From contig NZ_JPMX01000111.1 of NCBI RefSeq assembly GCF_000761485.1, forward strand, positions 1-49,653: DNA of 49,653 nucleotides, read 5' to 3'. Positions 35,268 through 42,848 of the stretch are shown here, piece after piece (the first letter of the stretch is position 1; every line of letters begins with the position of its first letter). A model generated the notes under the pieces. That model was not told the DNA's origin. It was given only the letters and a program-made list of their open reading frames with translations, and did not search any database. The translations under genes and the position numbers were made by a program. The stretch is from Modestobacter caceresii (GTDB lineage: Bacteria > Actinomycetota > Actinomycetes > Mycobacteriales > Geodermatophilaceae).

Positions 35268-35882
35268 GTGGAGAGCAGCACGGAATTCCAGGCCAACCCG
35301 GAGAACGCCCGGTCGCGAGCCCGAGCTGTCGCTCCGCTCACTGCCTCGGGGGCGGCCGCTGTCGCCGCAGGACTCGTGCTCACCCCCGCGGCGTCAACGT
35401 TGCCCCGTCCAGCCTTGGTGCTTGGCGCGGCTGCGGTCCTGTTGCTGCTACTCAGCACAACGCTGTACGGCGCGGCATCCCTCAAGAGCGCGGGGGAACG
35501 CTACCCGAACCTGGAGGCACATCAGGCGGCGGCTGACCAGTTAATTAGACGTATTCGCGGATGGACCTTTGGGGGATCGTTGATCGCACTTGTGGGCCTG
35601 GTCAGCCTGGCGGGGGCCGTGGTGTTCGCGGTTGTCTCCTCGTCCAGTTCGACTTCGGTGCGGCTCCATCTCGACGGTGACGCTTGGCAGACCGCCCGTC
35701 AGCTTTGCCCGAGCTTGCCGCAGACCTTCCGGGGAGGGCTGCGCGGAAGTCCGCCAGCTGCCCTTGCAGCGACGTTCGTCTCGATCGAGGTGGCCGCAAG
35801 CACGTGCTCCGACCTCCGCCAAGGGCCGGTCCGCCTGACTGTTCCAACAGGTGGCATCCAGCTGGTCGTGGCAGGGTCGTGA
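35268..35882 (+). CDS. Hypothetical membrane protein, first gene of an island module
   Basis: I do not recognise this 204-residue protein. It has two hydrophobic helices in the first 65 residues, a charged cytoplasmic-looking helix (SAGERYPNLEAHQAAADQL), a third helix (GGSLIALVGLVSLAGAVVFAVV), then a soluble domain of about 75 residues with two cysteines. Codon use is foreign: a TTA leucine codon at 35541 and an AGA at 35547, both very rare in the neighbours. The GTG at 35268 follows GGAGGG by five bases. Its stop overlaps the next gene (GTGA). The two-gene layout beside an IS hints at an accessory, possibly defence-related role; that is speculation. Confidence 0.65.
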   Translation: MESSTEFQANPENARSRARAVAPLTASGAAAVAAGLVLTPAASTLPRPALVLGAAAVLLLLLSTTLYGAASLKSAGERYPNLEAHQAAADQLIRRIRGWTFGGSLIALVGLVSLAGAVVFAVVSSSSSTSVRLHLDGDAWQTARQLCPSLPQTFRGGLRGSPPAALAATFVSIEVAASTCSDLRQGPVRLTVPTGGIQLVVAGS

Positions 35883-36376
35883 GGCTCCCTAGGCGTGGTC
35901 GGGGGCCGACGGAATCTGAGCTAGTGGTCTGCTGGGCTCAGCTCACCCCGGTCGAGGACGTATGGGTTCGGGCCTTCAGTGCGGCGATCGAGCGGGTGCG
36001 AGACACGGGTCAGGCAATTCTCATGACTGGCGATCGTCTAGAAGCTCCAGATCTGCAGGTGGTGGCTTTCATGGCCGGTTGGGAGGGAGGGGTCATGGGC
36101 CTAATTGAAGGAATCCTGCGGGATGACTCCCTTCGGGAGAGTCGCGCTCGCCGAGCAGTTGTGGTTGCATGCGGCCCCAGTGATCCACTTTTGGCGGGAC
36201 ATGAGGTCGCGCGAGTATCTGAGCAGCTAAAGTCGGTAGGGCAAGCGAACTACTCGCTACATCGCCTCCCTGACGAACTAATGCTCGCTGTTCCTGGATG
36301 GCTGCCGCACGTGTCAAAAGCGGACCAGGCGCCAGAGGTGGACGGGGACGGGCGGGGGCTCTATCTTGACTACTAA
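35879..36376 (+). CDS. Hypothetical soluble protein, second gene of the island module
   Basis: This 165-residue protein is of unknown family with an alternating strand/helix pattern (VVCWAQLTP, VWVRAFSAAIERVRDTG, QAILMTG, ARRAVVVACGP, then ARVSEQLKSVG). No nuclease, nucleotide-binding or helix-turn-helix motif is evident. The GTG at 35879 overlaps the stop of the membrane-protein gene, so the pair is translationally coupled; an alternative in-frame GTG is at 35924. Codons such as CTA, ATT and GTA are frequent, unlike the surrounding genes. The stop lies inside a 16-bp tandem repeat, and an IS begins 28 bases later. Confidence 0.6.
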   Translation: MRLPRRGRGPTESELVVCWAQLTPVEDVWVRAFSAAIERVRDTGQAILMTGDRLEAPDLQVVAFMAGWEGGVMGLIEGILRDDSLRESRARRAVVVACGPSDPLLAGHEVARVSEQLKSVGQANYSLHRLPDELMLAVPGWLPHVSKADQAPEVDGDGRGLYLDY

Positions 36377-36394
36377 TCATCTTGACGACTAATC
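36363..36394 (+). repeat. 16-bp tandem direct repeat over a stop codon
   Basis: ATCTTGACTACTAATC (36363-36378) is followed directly by ATCTTGACGACTAATC (36379-36394), 15 of 16 bases identical. The TAA stop of the second island gene lies in the first copy. Confidence 0.8.
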
Positions 36395-36395
36395 G

Positions 36396-36403
36396 CATAA
36401 AGC
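36396..36403. repeat. Target-site duplication, left copy
   Basis: CATAAAGC directly abuts the left terminal repeat of the insertion sequence and is repeated exactly at 37867-37874. Eight bases is the expected duplication length for ISL3-family elements. Confidence 0.9.
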
Positions 36404-36426
36404 GGCTCTTCGCGGTTCCCGGTGAA
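36404..36426 (+). repeat. IS left terminal inverted repeat
   Basis: It begins GGCTCTTCGCGG and ends CGGTGAA. It matches the reverse complement of 37844-37866 except for one G/A difference at its ninth base. Confidence 0.92.
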
Positions 36427-36447
36427 CGATCCCGCTGAGAAGGGTGT

Positions 36448-37734
36448 TCACGCTGCCGTCCGGGCGGCGCTGGCGAGCAGGATACGAGCGCGGTAGTTGG
36501 CCGGGTTGCGGTATCCGCGACCGGTGCGCTTGATCTGCTTGATGCTGGTGTTCGCGGCTTCGGTGCGGGCGTTGGTCACGCCGGTGACGAGTAGGACCTC
36601 GATGGCGTCCCACCACGCGGTGATGGTGGCCCAGAGTCGGTCGGTCTCAGGCATGTTCGCGGCCAGGACGTAGGTGCCGAGCAGCATCTTGTGCTCGTGG
36701 GCCTGTTCGAGGGAGCCGCTGGTCAGCAGCGCGCGGAGCTGTTCCTTGATGCCCCAGGCTGCGCCAATCTCATCGGTCGGATCGTCGGCGCGCAGAGTGG
36801 CCTTGAGTCGGGCCAGCGCGCGAGGGCGCAGGGTGTCCCCGGCGCGCAGCAGCAGCCGCCGGTTGACCCAGGCCGGGTCCTCGAGTCGTCCCCGGCGGCC
36901 CTTGCCCTGGCGGATGACCCGCTGCCTGACCTGGGTGACGGTGTCGTTGGCGAGCTTGACCAGGTGGAAGGCGTCCACGCTGACCGCCGCGGCCGGCAGG
37001 TGCTCGCGTAGTGCCTTGCGGAACGCCGCCGAGGGGTCGATCGCGACCACCTCCACGGCGTCACGCCAGGCCTGGCTGCGGGCGGCCAGCCACGATCCGA
37101 CGCCGGCGGAGTCCCGGCCGTCGACCACGCCGAGGACGCGGCCGGTGTCGGTGTCGACCAGGGTGGTCATCCACGGCTCGTAGCGTCGCCAGGCGCCGTC
37201 GGGCTCGCGGAAGAACCGGACCGAGCGGTAGCGGTGCTCGTCGATGCCGAGCCGGCGCACGAGCACGTCGTCGGGGTCGGTGAGCAGGTCGGCGGCGGCG
37301 GTGAGCATCGACTGCACCAGCCACCAAGAGACTCGGTGCAAGCGGGCGACCTCGCTGGCCGCCCGGCCGGAGACCACGACCGCGGTGACCAGCGCCTGAC
37401 ACAACCGGGCGGTCGAGCGGGCGTAGGCCGGCACCTGGCCGGTGACCTCGCTGAAAGTTTTCCGCGAGCAGCGGGTCTCGTCGCAGAACCAGCGACGCTT
37501 GGCCCAGACCAGCTCCACTGGCCCGGCCACCGGCAGGTCCCGCAGCCGCTGCCGTCGCCTCGAGTGCACGCGTACGGCGAGCACGCCGCACACCGGGCAG
37601 CCCGGCAGGGCGGTCGACTCGACCTCGATCCGGCGGACGCCGTCGGCGTCGGTGATGGCGTCGATGACCCGGTAGTCGGGCAGGTTGAAGATCGCGCTCG
37701 CAGCGTCCCGCTGCGAGCCCGTAGGCTCGAACAC
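36448..37734 (-). CDS. ISL3-family transposase
   Basis: This 428-residue DDE transposase has an N-terminal zinc finger (CPVCG, then WFCDETRCSRKTF) as in ISL3 enzymes, followed by a helix-turn-helix region (SGRAASEVARLHRVSWWLVQSML). Catalytic-domain blocks follow: VVDGRDSAGVGSW, VVAIDPSAAF, SVDAFHLVKLAN and the late glutamate in TNARTEAANTSIKQIKR. It starts at GTG 37734 and stops 22 bases inside the left terminal repeat. There is no frameshift or internal stop, so it is probably active. Confidence 0.95.
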   Translation of the reverse strand: MFEPTGSQRDAASAIFNLPDYRVIDAITDADGVRRIEVESTALPGCPVCGVLAVRVHSRRRQRLRDLPVAGPVELVWAKRRWFCDETRCSRKTFSEVTGQVPAYARSTARLCQALVTAVVVSGRAASEVARLHRVSWWLVQSMLTAAADLLTDPDDVLVRRLGIDEHRYRSVRFFREPDGAWRRYEPWMTTLVDTDTGRVLGVVDGRDSAGVGSWLAARSQAWRDAVEVVAIDPSAAFRKALREHLPAAAVSVDAFHLVKLANDTVTQVRQRVIRQGKGRRGRLEDPAWVNRRLLLRAGDTLRPRALARLKATLRADDPTDEIGAAWGIKEQLRALLTSGSLEQAHEHKMLLGTYVLAANMPETDRLWATITAWWDAIEVLLVTGVTNARTEAANTSIKQIKRTGRGYRNPANYRARILLASAARTAA

Positions 37735-37843
37735 GGCTCGTGGACCTCACTGGTGCGGATGTCTAGGCAACACCCATCCCAGCAGGACCACGGGCCCTCA
37801 ACGTCTCCGGGTCACACCACGATCGCCGGCTCACGCCCCGCAA

Positions 37844-37866
37844 TTCACCGGGAACCGTGAAGAGCC
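37844..37866 (-). repeat. IS right terminal inverted repeat
   Basis: The 23-bp partner of the left end, starting TTCACCGGG and ending GAAGAGCC. Confidence 0.92.
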
Positions 37867-37874
37867 CATAAAGC
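37867..37874. repeat. Target-site duplication, right copy
   Basis: CATAAAGC, identical to 36396-36403. It is followed by 96 bases of non-coding sequence before the response-regulator stop. Confidence 0.9.
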
Positions 37875-37970
37875 CCCGCGGGACCCGATGTTTTGTGGCT
37901 CTCGACTCGAACAGCGGTGAGGGCCAGATTGCGGCTCCAAGAGTGCTTACGCTAAGTGCGATGGGCCGGA

Positions 37971-38681
37971 CTAAGCGGGGGCGTCGCGGAGGAGGTCGGC
38001 GGGGGCGACGAGGCCGGTGCGGTAGGCGAGGACGACGGCCTGCACGCGGTCCCGGGAGCCGGTCTTGAACAGCACTCGGCCGACGTGGGTCTTCACCGTC
38101 GCCTCGCTGACGAACAACTGGCCGGCGATCTCGGTGTTCGAGGCGCCGTAGGCCATCTGGACCAGAACCTCCCGCTCCCGCGGGGTGAGCTCGGCCAGCG
38201 CGCTCGGGTCGACCTGGCCGGTCCCGCCCCCGTTGCCGGCCCCGCGCAGGATCGGCGCGACGTGCTGCAGCAGCCGGCGGGTGGAGCTGGCCGCGATCAC
38301 CGAGTCGCCGGCGTGCACGGTGCGCACCGCGGCGAGCATCTCCTCCGGCGGGGCGTCCTTGAGCAGGAAGCCGCTGGCCCCGGCGCCGATCGCCGCGACC
38401 ACGTACTCGTCGAGGTCGAAGGTGGTGAGCACGACGACCCGGGGCGGCTCGGGGAGCGCCGTCACCAGCTCGGTCGCGGCGATGCCGTCGGTGCCGGGCA
38501 TCCGGACGTCCATCAGCACGACGTCGGCCGGCGTCCGACGCAGCAGCTCGACCGCCGCGGCGCCGTCCCCGGCCTCCCCGACCACCGTGAGGTCGGGCTG
38601 GGAGTCGATCACCATCCGGAACCCGGCCCGGACCAGCTGCTGGTCATCGACGAGGACGACGCGGATCTGGCTGTTGTTCAT
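37971..38681 (-). CDS. NarL/LuxR-family response regulator
   Basis: This 236-residue transcription factor has a receiver domain with VVLVDDQQLVRAGF, phosphoacceptor aspartate in VVLMDVRMPG, TTFDLDEYV and the lysine in FLLKDAPPEE. The C-terminal LuxR helix-turn-helix is LTPREREVLVQMAYGASNTEIAGQLFVSEATVKTHVGRVLFKTG. The ATG overlaps the kinase stop (ATGA), so it is the cognate partner of the kinase. Its targets may include the operon itself or the divergent MFS exporter (inference). Confidence 0.94.
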   Translation of the reverse strand: MNNSQIRVVLVDDQQLVRAGFRMVIDSQPDLTVVGEAGDGAAAVELLRRTPADVVLMDVRMPGTDGIAATELVTALPEPPRVVVLTTFDLDEYVVAAIGAGASGFLLKDAPPEEMLAAVRTVHAGDSVIAASSTRRLLQHVAPILRGAGNGGGTGQVDPSALAELTPREREVLVQMAYGASNTEIAGQLFVSEATVKTHVGRVLFKTGSRDRVQAVVLAYRTGLVAPADLLRDAPA

Positions 38682-40393
38682 CGTGGTGGACCGTAGGGCA
38701 GGGAGGCGTGCACGCCGAACCCGCCGCCGGTCCGCGGCCCGGCGATCAGTCGCCCGCCGTGCAGCGCCGCCCGCTCGCGCATGCCCAGCAGGCCCTGTCC
38801 CTGGCCGTCGGACTCCACGATCGCCGCCGATGCGCCCCGGCCGTCGTCCAGCACGGCCAGCTCCAGCGCATCGGGCCGCCAGTGCAGCCGCACCCACGCC
38901 CGGCCGGCCGGGCCGGCGTGCTTGAGCACGTTGGTGAGCGACTCCTGCACGATCCGGTAGGCGGCCAGCTGCGCGCCGGCCGGCAGTGGGCGCGGGTCGC
39001 CCTCGACGACCAGGTCGACGGCCAGGCCGCTGGCCCGGACGTCGGCCACGAGCTGGTCGATCGCGGCGACGTCGGGCTGCGGGGCGTACTCCTCCCCGTC
39101 GCCCTCCCGCAGCACCCCGAGCAGCTTGCGCATGTCGGTCAGCGCCTGCCGGCCGGTGGCCGAGATCGCGTCCAGGGCCCCGGTCGCGGCCGCCGGGTCG
39201 GTCTGCCCGGCGTAGCGGCCACCGTCGGCCTGGGCGATGACCACCGACAGCGAGTGGGCGACGACGTCGTGCATCTCCCGGGCGATCCGGGCCCGTTCGG
39301 TGGACGCCGCCAGCCGCATCTCCTGCTCCCGTTCCAGCTCCAGCAGCCGGGCGCGCTCCTCCAGGCCCGCGACCTGCTGCAGCCGTGCCCGGCGCAGATC
39401 GCCCAGCGCCCAGCACGCCACCACGAGCACGCCGATGACGCCGGCGGCGAAGACGAAGCCGAACCAGGTGCCCTCGCCGAAGTAGACGGCCGAGGCGAGC
39501 ACGGCACCGACCAGCCCGACGACCAGGCCGGCCCGACTGGCCCAGCGGGGGGCGTAGGCGGCCAGCGCGTAGACCATCACCGGCGCGGCGATGTTGGCGG
39601 GGAGGAAGTAGCTCGGCACGAGCACGAGCTCGAGCAGGCTGGCGACGATGACGACCGCGGCGGCACGGACCGGTCGGCGGCGGCGCCAGGCCAGGGGGAC
39701 CAGCAGCGCCAGCGACAGCGGGATCGCGGCGAGGGTGGACCCGGGGTAGTTGATGTCCGTGGAGGCGCTGACCAGGACGAGCACCGCGACGCCGGCGAGG
39801 ACGGCGTCGACGCCGAACGGGTGGTCCCGCAGCCACCCGGCCGCGCGCTCCAGCAGCGGCTGGTCCGCAGCGGGGGGCACCCGGGCCGGCTGCGCGCCCT
39901 GCACGCGCGGGCGGCGCAGCGCGCCCAGCGCCCAGGCGCCGACGACCAGCGCACCGAGCAGGGCCGCCGTGCTGACGATGAGGCTGATCGACGAACCCCG
40001 GTGGAACGAGGCAGCGGCGAGTACCGCGCCGACCAACCCGGCGCCCAGCCCGGCCCGGCCGGCCCAGCGGGGACCGTGGGCCGCCAGCGCGTAGACCATC
40101 ATCGGGGCGGCGACGTCGGCGAGCAGCAGCTCGGCGGGGAGCACGACGAGCTGGACCAGACAGACCAGCACCACCGCCGCGGCGGCGGGGACCGGGTGGC
40201 GGCGCCGCCAGGCCAGCGGCGCGCACAGCGCCAGGCCCAGCAGGAGGGCCACCTCCGGCCTCGACTCGCTGTAGCCGGACAACCCGGGCACCGGGACCGT
40301 GACCAGCGCGACCAGGCAGGCGAGGGCGAGGTCCACGCCGAAGGGGTGCTGTCGGAGACGTGTCGCCGCACGTTCGAGCAGCGACCGGGCCAT
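38678..40393 (-). CDS. Sensor histidine kinase with a duplicated membrane sensor module
   Basis: This 571-residue membrane kinase is of the NarX/DesK (HisKA_3) type. The sensor region occurs twice. Residues about 5-160 and 180-335 both begin LLERAA, then HPFGVD, PLAWRRR, AAPMMVYALAA or AAPVMVYALAA, PRWA-RAGL and VGLVGAVLA or AGLVGAVLA, offset by 175 residues. Normal members of this family carry one such DUF7134-like domain. The phosphoacceptor is His375 in EMHDVVAHSLSVV. ATPase motifs are YRIVQESLTNVLKHA, LDDGRGA and GQGLLGMRERAALHGG. The ATG at 40393 follows no obvious alternative. Confidence 0.92.
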   Translation of the reverse strand: MARSLLERAATRLRQHPFGVDLALACLVALVTVPVPGLSGYSESRPEVALLLGLALCAPLAWRRRHPVPAAAAVVLVCLVQLVVLPAELLLADVAAPMMVYALAAHGPRWAGRAGLGAGLVGAVLAAASFHRGSSISLIVSTAALLGALVVGAWALGALRRPRVQGAQPARVPPAADQPLLERAAGWLRDHPFGVDAVLAGVAVLVLVSASTDINYPGSTLAAIPLSLALLVPLAWRRRRPVRAAAVVIVASLLELVLVPSYFLPANIAAPVMVYALAAYAPRWASRAGLVVGLVGAVLASAVYFGEGTWFGFVFAAGVIGVLVVACWALGDLRRARLQQVAGLEERARLLELEREQEMRLAASTERARIAREMHDVVAHSLSVVIAQADGGRYAGQTDPAAATGALDAISATGRQALTDMRKLLGVLREGDGEEYAPQPDVAAIDQLVADVRASGLAVDLVVEGDPRPLPAGAQLAAYRIVQESLTNVLKHAGPAGRAWVRLHWRPDALELAVLDDGRGASAAIVESDGQGQGLLGMRERAALHGGRLIAGPRTGGGFGVHASLPYGPPR

Positions 40394-40493
40394 GCTGCCG
40401 ACCCTAGGCAGGGTCGCGCCGTCCGTCGTCGTCCCGCGGGGTGAACCGCGTGTCCGCCTGCGGGATGAGCCGCCGCTCGCGGGCCCCCCGTCG

Positions 40494-40552
40494 CCGAGTG
40501 ACAGCTCAGCGGGCGACCGGCGGGGCGGGTCCCCCACTGGGCTGTCACTCGG
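40494..40552. repeat. Long inverted repeat between kinase and MFS genes
   Basis: 20-base arms 40494-40513 and 40533-40552 (CCGAGTGACAGC at the outer end) are complementary apart from one wobble and one mismatch, around a 19-base spacer. It lies in the 211-base divergent promoter region between two outward-facing genes, so it is not a terminator of either. Confidence 0.65.
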
Positions 40553-40604
40553 CGGACCGCGGTGCGGCGCTCGGCTGTCGGACGGCACTGGCAGGGTGCC
40601 GGTC

Positions 40605-41846
40605 GTGTCCTCGCCCCTCGGTCCGGCGTTCTGGCGGCTCTACTCGGCCAGCGCCGCGTCCAACCTCGCCGACGGGGTGAACCGGGTGGCCCTGCCGTTG
40701 CTGGCCGCGACGCTCACCCGCGACCCGGTCGCGGTGGCGGCACTGACGTCGCTGGCCTTCCTGCCCTGGCTGCTGTTCGCCCTGCCGGCCGGTGCCTTCG
40801 TCGACCGGACCGACCGCAAGCGCGCGATGGCCGCCGCCAACGTCGTCCGGGCAGGTGCGCTGGCGGCGCTGGCGGCCACGGTGCTCACCGGGACGACGTC
40901 GCTCGCCGTCCTCTACGCCGTGGCGTTCGCGGTGGGGGTCGCGGAGACCGTGTACGACAGCGCGGCCCGGGCGATGCTGCCGCAGGTGGTCCGCCGCGAC
41001 CAGCTCGACCGCGGCAACGGGCTGCTCACCACCGCCGAGGAGGCCAGCCAGGGGTTCATCGGCGCGCCGCTGGGCTCGGTGCTGTTCGTCCTCGCGGCCG
41101 CCGCACCGCTGCTCACCACCGCCGGGGGGTTCCTGCTCGCCGCCGTCCTGGTGGTCGGCATCGCCGGCACGCACCGGCCGGTCCGCGGCGGGGGCCCGCC
41201 CACGACGATCCGCCGGGACGTCGCCGAGGGCGTGGGCTGGCTGTGGCGGCACCGCTTCCTCCGCGGCCTCACCCTCGTCTCGGCGAGCACCGCGCTCACC
41301 TCGTCGATGACCACCGGCGTCTTCGTGCTGTACGCGCTGGACACGCTGGAGATCGGCGCGGCCGGGTACGGGTTGCTGCTCACCGCCTCCGGGGTGGGTG
41401 CGGTGGCCGGCGGGCTCGCCGCCGCGCCGCTGGCCGCCCGGATCGGCCGCACCGCCACGCTGGTGGCCGGGTCGGTGCTGGCCGCGCTGACCCTGGGCGC
41501 CATGGCGTTCACCGAGAACGGCGTCGTGGCCGGGGCGCTGTACGGGGTCGGGACGGCGGGGGTGCTGTTCTGGAACGTGCTCACCATGTCGCTGCGTCAG
41601 GCGCTCATCCCCGAGGCGCTGTTCGGCCGGGTCCAGGGCGGCTACCGGACGCTGGTCTGGGGCGGCATCCCGCTGGGCGCGCTGGCCGGTGGGCTGCTGG
41701 CCGACGCGACGAGCGTGCCCACCGTGTTCGCGGTGTCCGGTGCTGCCCAGCTGCTGCTCGCCGGGGCACTCTGGTGGCTGCTCGCCGCCCACCGGGACCT
41801 GGTGGCCAACGCCTTCGCCGCGGACGAGGAGCCGGCTGCGTCCTGA
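40605..41846 (+). CDS. MFS transporter, enterobactin-exporter-like (MFS_3)
   Basis: This membrane efflux protein of 413 residues has about twelve hydrophobic helices in two halves. FVDRTDRKRAM between helices 2 and 3 is the MFS signature loop; SQGFIGAPLGSVLF and FWNVLTMSLRQALIPEALFGRVQGGYR are typical of the EntS-like branch. The GTG at 40605 is preferred over the GTG at 40596 because AGGG is correctly spaced for it. It is divergent from the two-component system across a long inverted repeat. The substrate is unknown. Confidence 0.9.
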   Translation: MSSPLGPAFWRLYSASAASNLADGVNRVALPLLAATLTRDPVAVAALTSLAFLPWLLFALPAGAFVDRTDRKRAMAAANVVRAGALAALAATVLTGTTSLAVLYAVAFAVGVAETVYDSAARAMLPQVVRRDQLDRGNGLLTTAEEASQGFIGAPLGSVLFVLAAAAPLLTTAGGFLLAAVLVVGIAGTHRPVRGGGPPTTIRRDVAEGVGWLWRHRFLRGLTLVSASTALTSSMTTGVFVLYALDTLEIGAAGYGLLLTASGVGAVAGGLAAAPLAARIGRTATLVAGSVLAALTLGAMAFTENGVVAGALYGVGTAGVLFWNVLTMSLRQALIPEALFGRVQGGYRTLVWGGIPLGALAGGLLADATSVPTVFAVSGAAQLLLAGALWWLLAAHRDLVANAFAADEEPAAS

Positions 41847-41850
41847 GCCG

Positions 41851-42309
41851 TCAGGCAGACGCGCCCGGGACGTCGACGTGCAGCACGTGCGGGCCGGTGC
41901 CGTCGGCGGTGTACCCGGTGTCCAGCTTGAGGTCCCCGTACGCCAGGCTCTGCTGGGCGCACCAGTCGTGCAGCCGGCCGAAGCTCTCGGCGACCTCGGG
42001 CAGCGGCCCGTCGTGGACCAGCCGAGCCCAGCGCCCCGCCGGCAGGACCACGGCCGTCATGCCCACCGGCACGGCCGTGTCCGCGCCGGCGAGCACCCCC
42101 ACCGTCTCCCGGTAGCGCCCGCCACCGAGGTGCTGGCTGGCCTCGACGTACCCCGTCGCCCCGGGGTCCGGCAGCTCGACGGCCCGGCCCAGGACCGCCT
42201 GCCAGGCAACCGGGACCCGGTGCCGCAGCTCGTCGAACGGGGCCTCGAGCTGCACCCCGACCACGCGCAGCTCGAGCAGGTCGGTCACTTCCGGGGAGTT
42301 CGTCGCCAC
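41851..42309 (-). CDS. GyrI-like effector-binding domain protein
   Basis: This stand-alone protein of 152 residues resembles the small-molecule-binding domain of AraC/MerR-type activators (GyrI-like). Blocks include VVGVQLEAPFDELRHRV, RYRETVGVLAG, VPVGMTAVVLPAGRWARLVHDGPLPEV and a C-terminal strand LHVDVP. No DNA-binding domain is attached. The start is uncertain: GTG 42309 is used, but TTG 42339 is in frame. It ends convergently with the MFS gene, four bases apart. It may bind drugs or ligands (inference). Confidence 0.68.
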   Translation of the reverse strand: MATNSPEVTDLLELRVVGVQLEAPFDELRHRVPVAWQAVLGRAVELPDPGATGYVEASQHLGGGRYRETVGVLAGADTAVPVGMTAVVLPAGRWARLVHDGPLPEVAESFGRLHDWCAQQSLAYGDLKLDTGYTADGTGPHVLHVDVPGASA

Positions 42310-42362
42310 CCTGGCGAACCGTAGCGGCTCCGGAGGCAACGGCGCGGTCCCGTCCCGCCGCG

Positions 42363-42815
42363 TCAGGGGACGACGGTCACCGGCCAGCGGCCGACCCGCA
42401 CCAGCCGGACCGCCACCGACCCGATCACCCGGTGGCCGGCCTGCTCCGACGCGCCCACCAGCACCGCGTCCGCCGGCAGCTCGTCGGCGATCCGGGACAG
42501 CTCGGTCACCGGATCACCCTGGGCGGTGCGCAGCTCCACCGCGATGCCCAGGTCCTCGGCCGCCGACTGCAGCTCACGGCGCAGCTCCTCACCCACCTGG
42601 GCGGCGGCGTCCTGGGCGACCGCCTGGGCCTCGGGCACCCAGCCGACCATCGACGGCGGCTCCCCGACGTAGACCGCGACCAGCCGGGAGCGCTGGCGGC
42701 GGGCCAGCCCGGCCGCGTAGGCCGCTGCACGCAGTGACGTCGGGGAGCCGTCCACCCCGACCAGGATCACCCGCGGGCCGTCGGTGCCCCGCTCGAACTG
42801 CCCCGCTGCGGTCAT
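42363..42815 (-). CDS. Universal stress protein (UspA family)
   Basis: This 150-residue single USP domain begins its fold with VILVGVDGSPTSLRAAAYAAGLA and ends with the nucleotide-loop region VLVGASEQAGHRVIGSVAVRLVRVGRWPVTVVP. The G-x2-G-x9-G pattern of ATP-binding members is only partly kept, so nucleotide binding is uncertain. It has its own ATG at 42815, 33 bases after the Rieske gene stop, and may be cotranscribed with it. Confidence 0.88.
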   Translation of the reverse strand: MTAAGQFERGTDGPRVILVGVDGSPTSLRAAAYAAGLARRQRSRLVAVYVGEPPSMVGWVPEAQAVAQDAAAQVGEELRRELQSAAEDLGIAVELRTAQGDPVTELSRIADELPADAVLVGASEQAGHRVIGSVAVRLVRVGRWPVTVVP

Positions 42816-42848
42816 CGGCCCATCCTGCGGGACCGGAGCGCTGCCGGA

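Larger units (their letters stand above)
36404..37866 (-). mobile_element. Complete ISL3-family insertion sequence (1463 bp)
   Basis: The boundaries are set by terminal inverted repeats of 23 bp: 36404-36426 and 37844-37866, matching at 22 of 23 positions. They are flanked by an exact 8-bp direct repeat. One intact transposase lies inside on the minus strand. Everything expected of a functional, fairly recent insertion is present. Confidence 0.93.

Noticed and set aside
36396-37970. Phage-type or integrase-mediated island with attachment sites
   Set aside because: No integrase, no tRNA and no long direct repeats flank the region; the only mobile gene is the ISL3 transposase.
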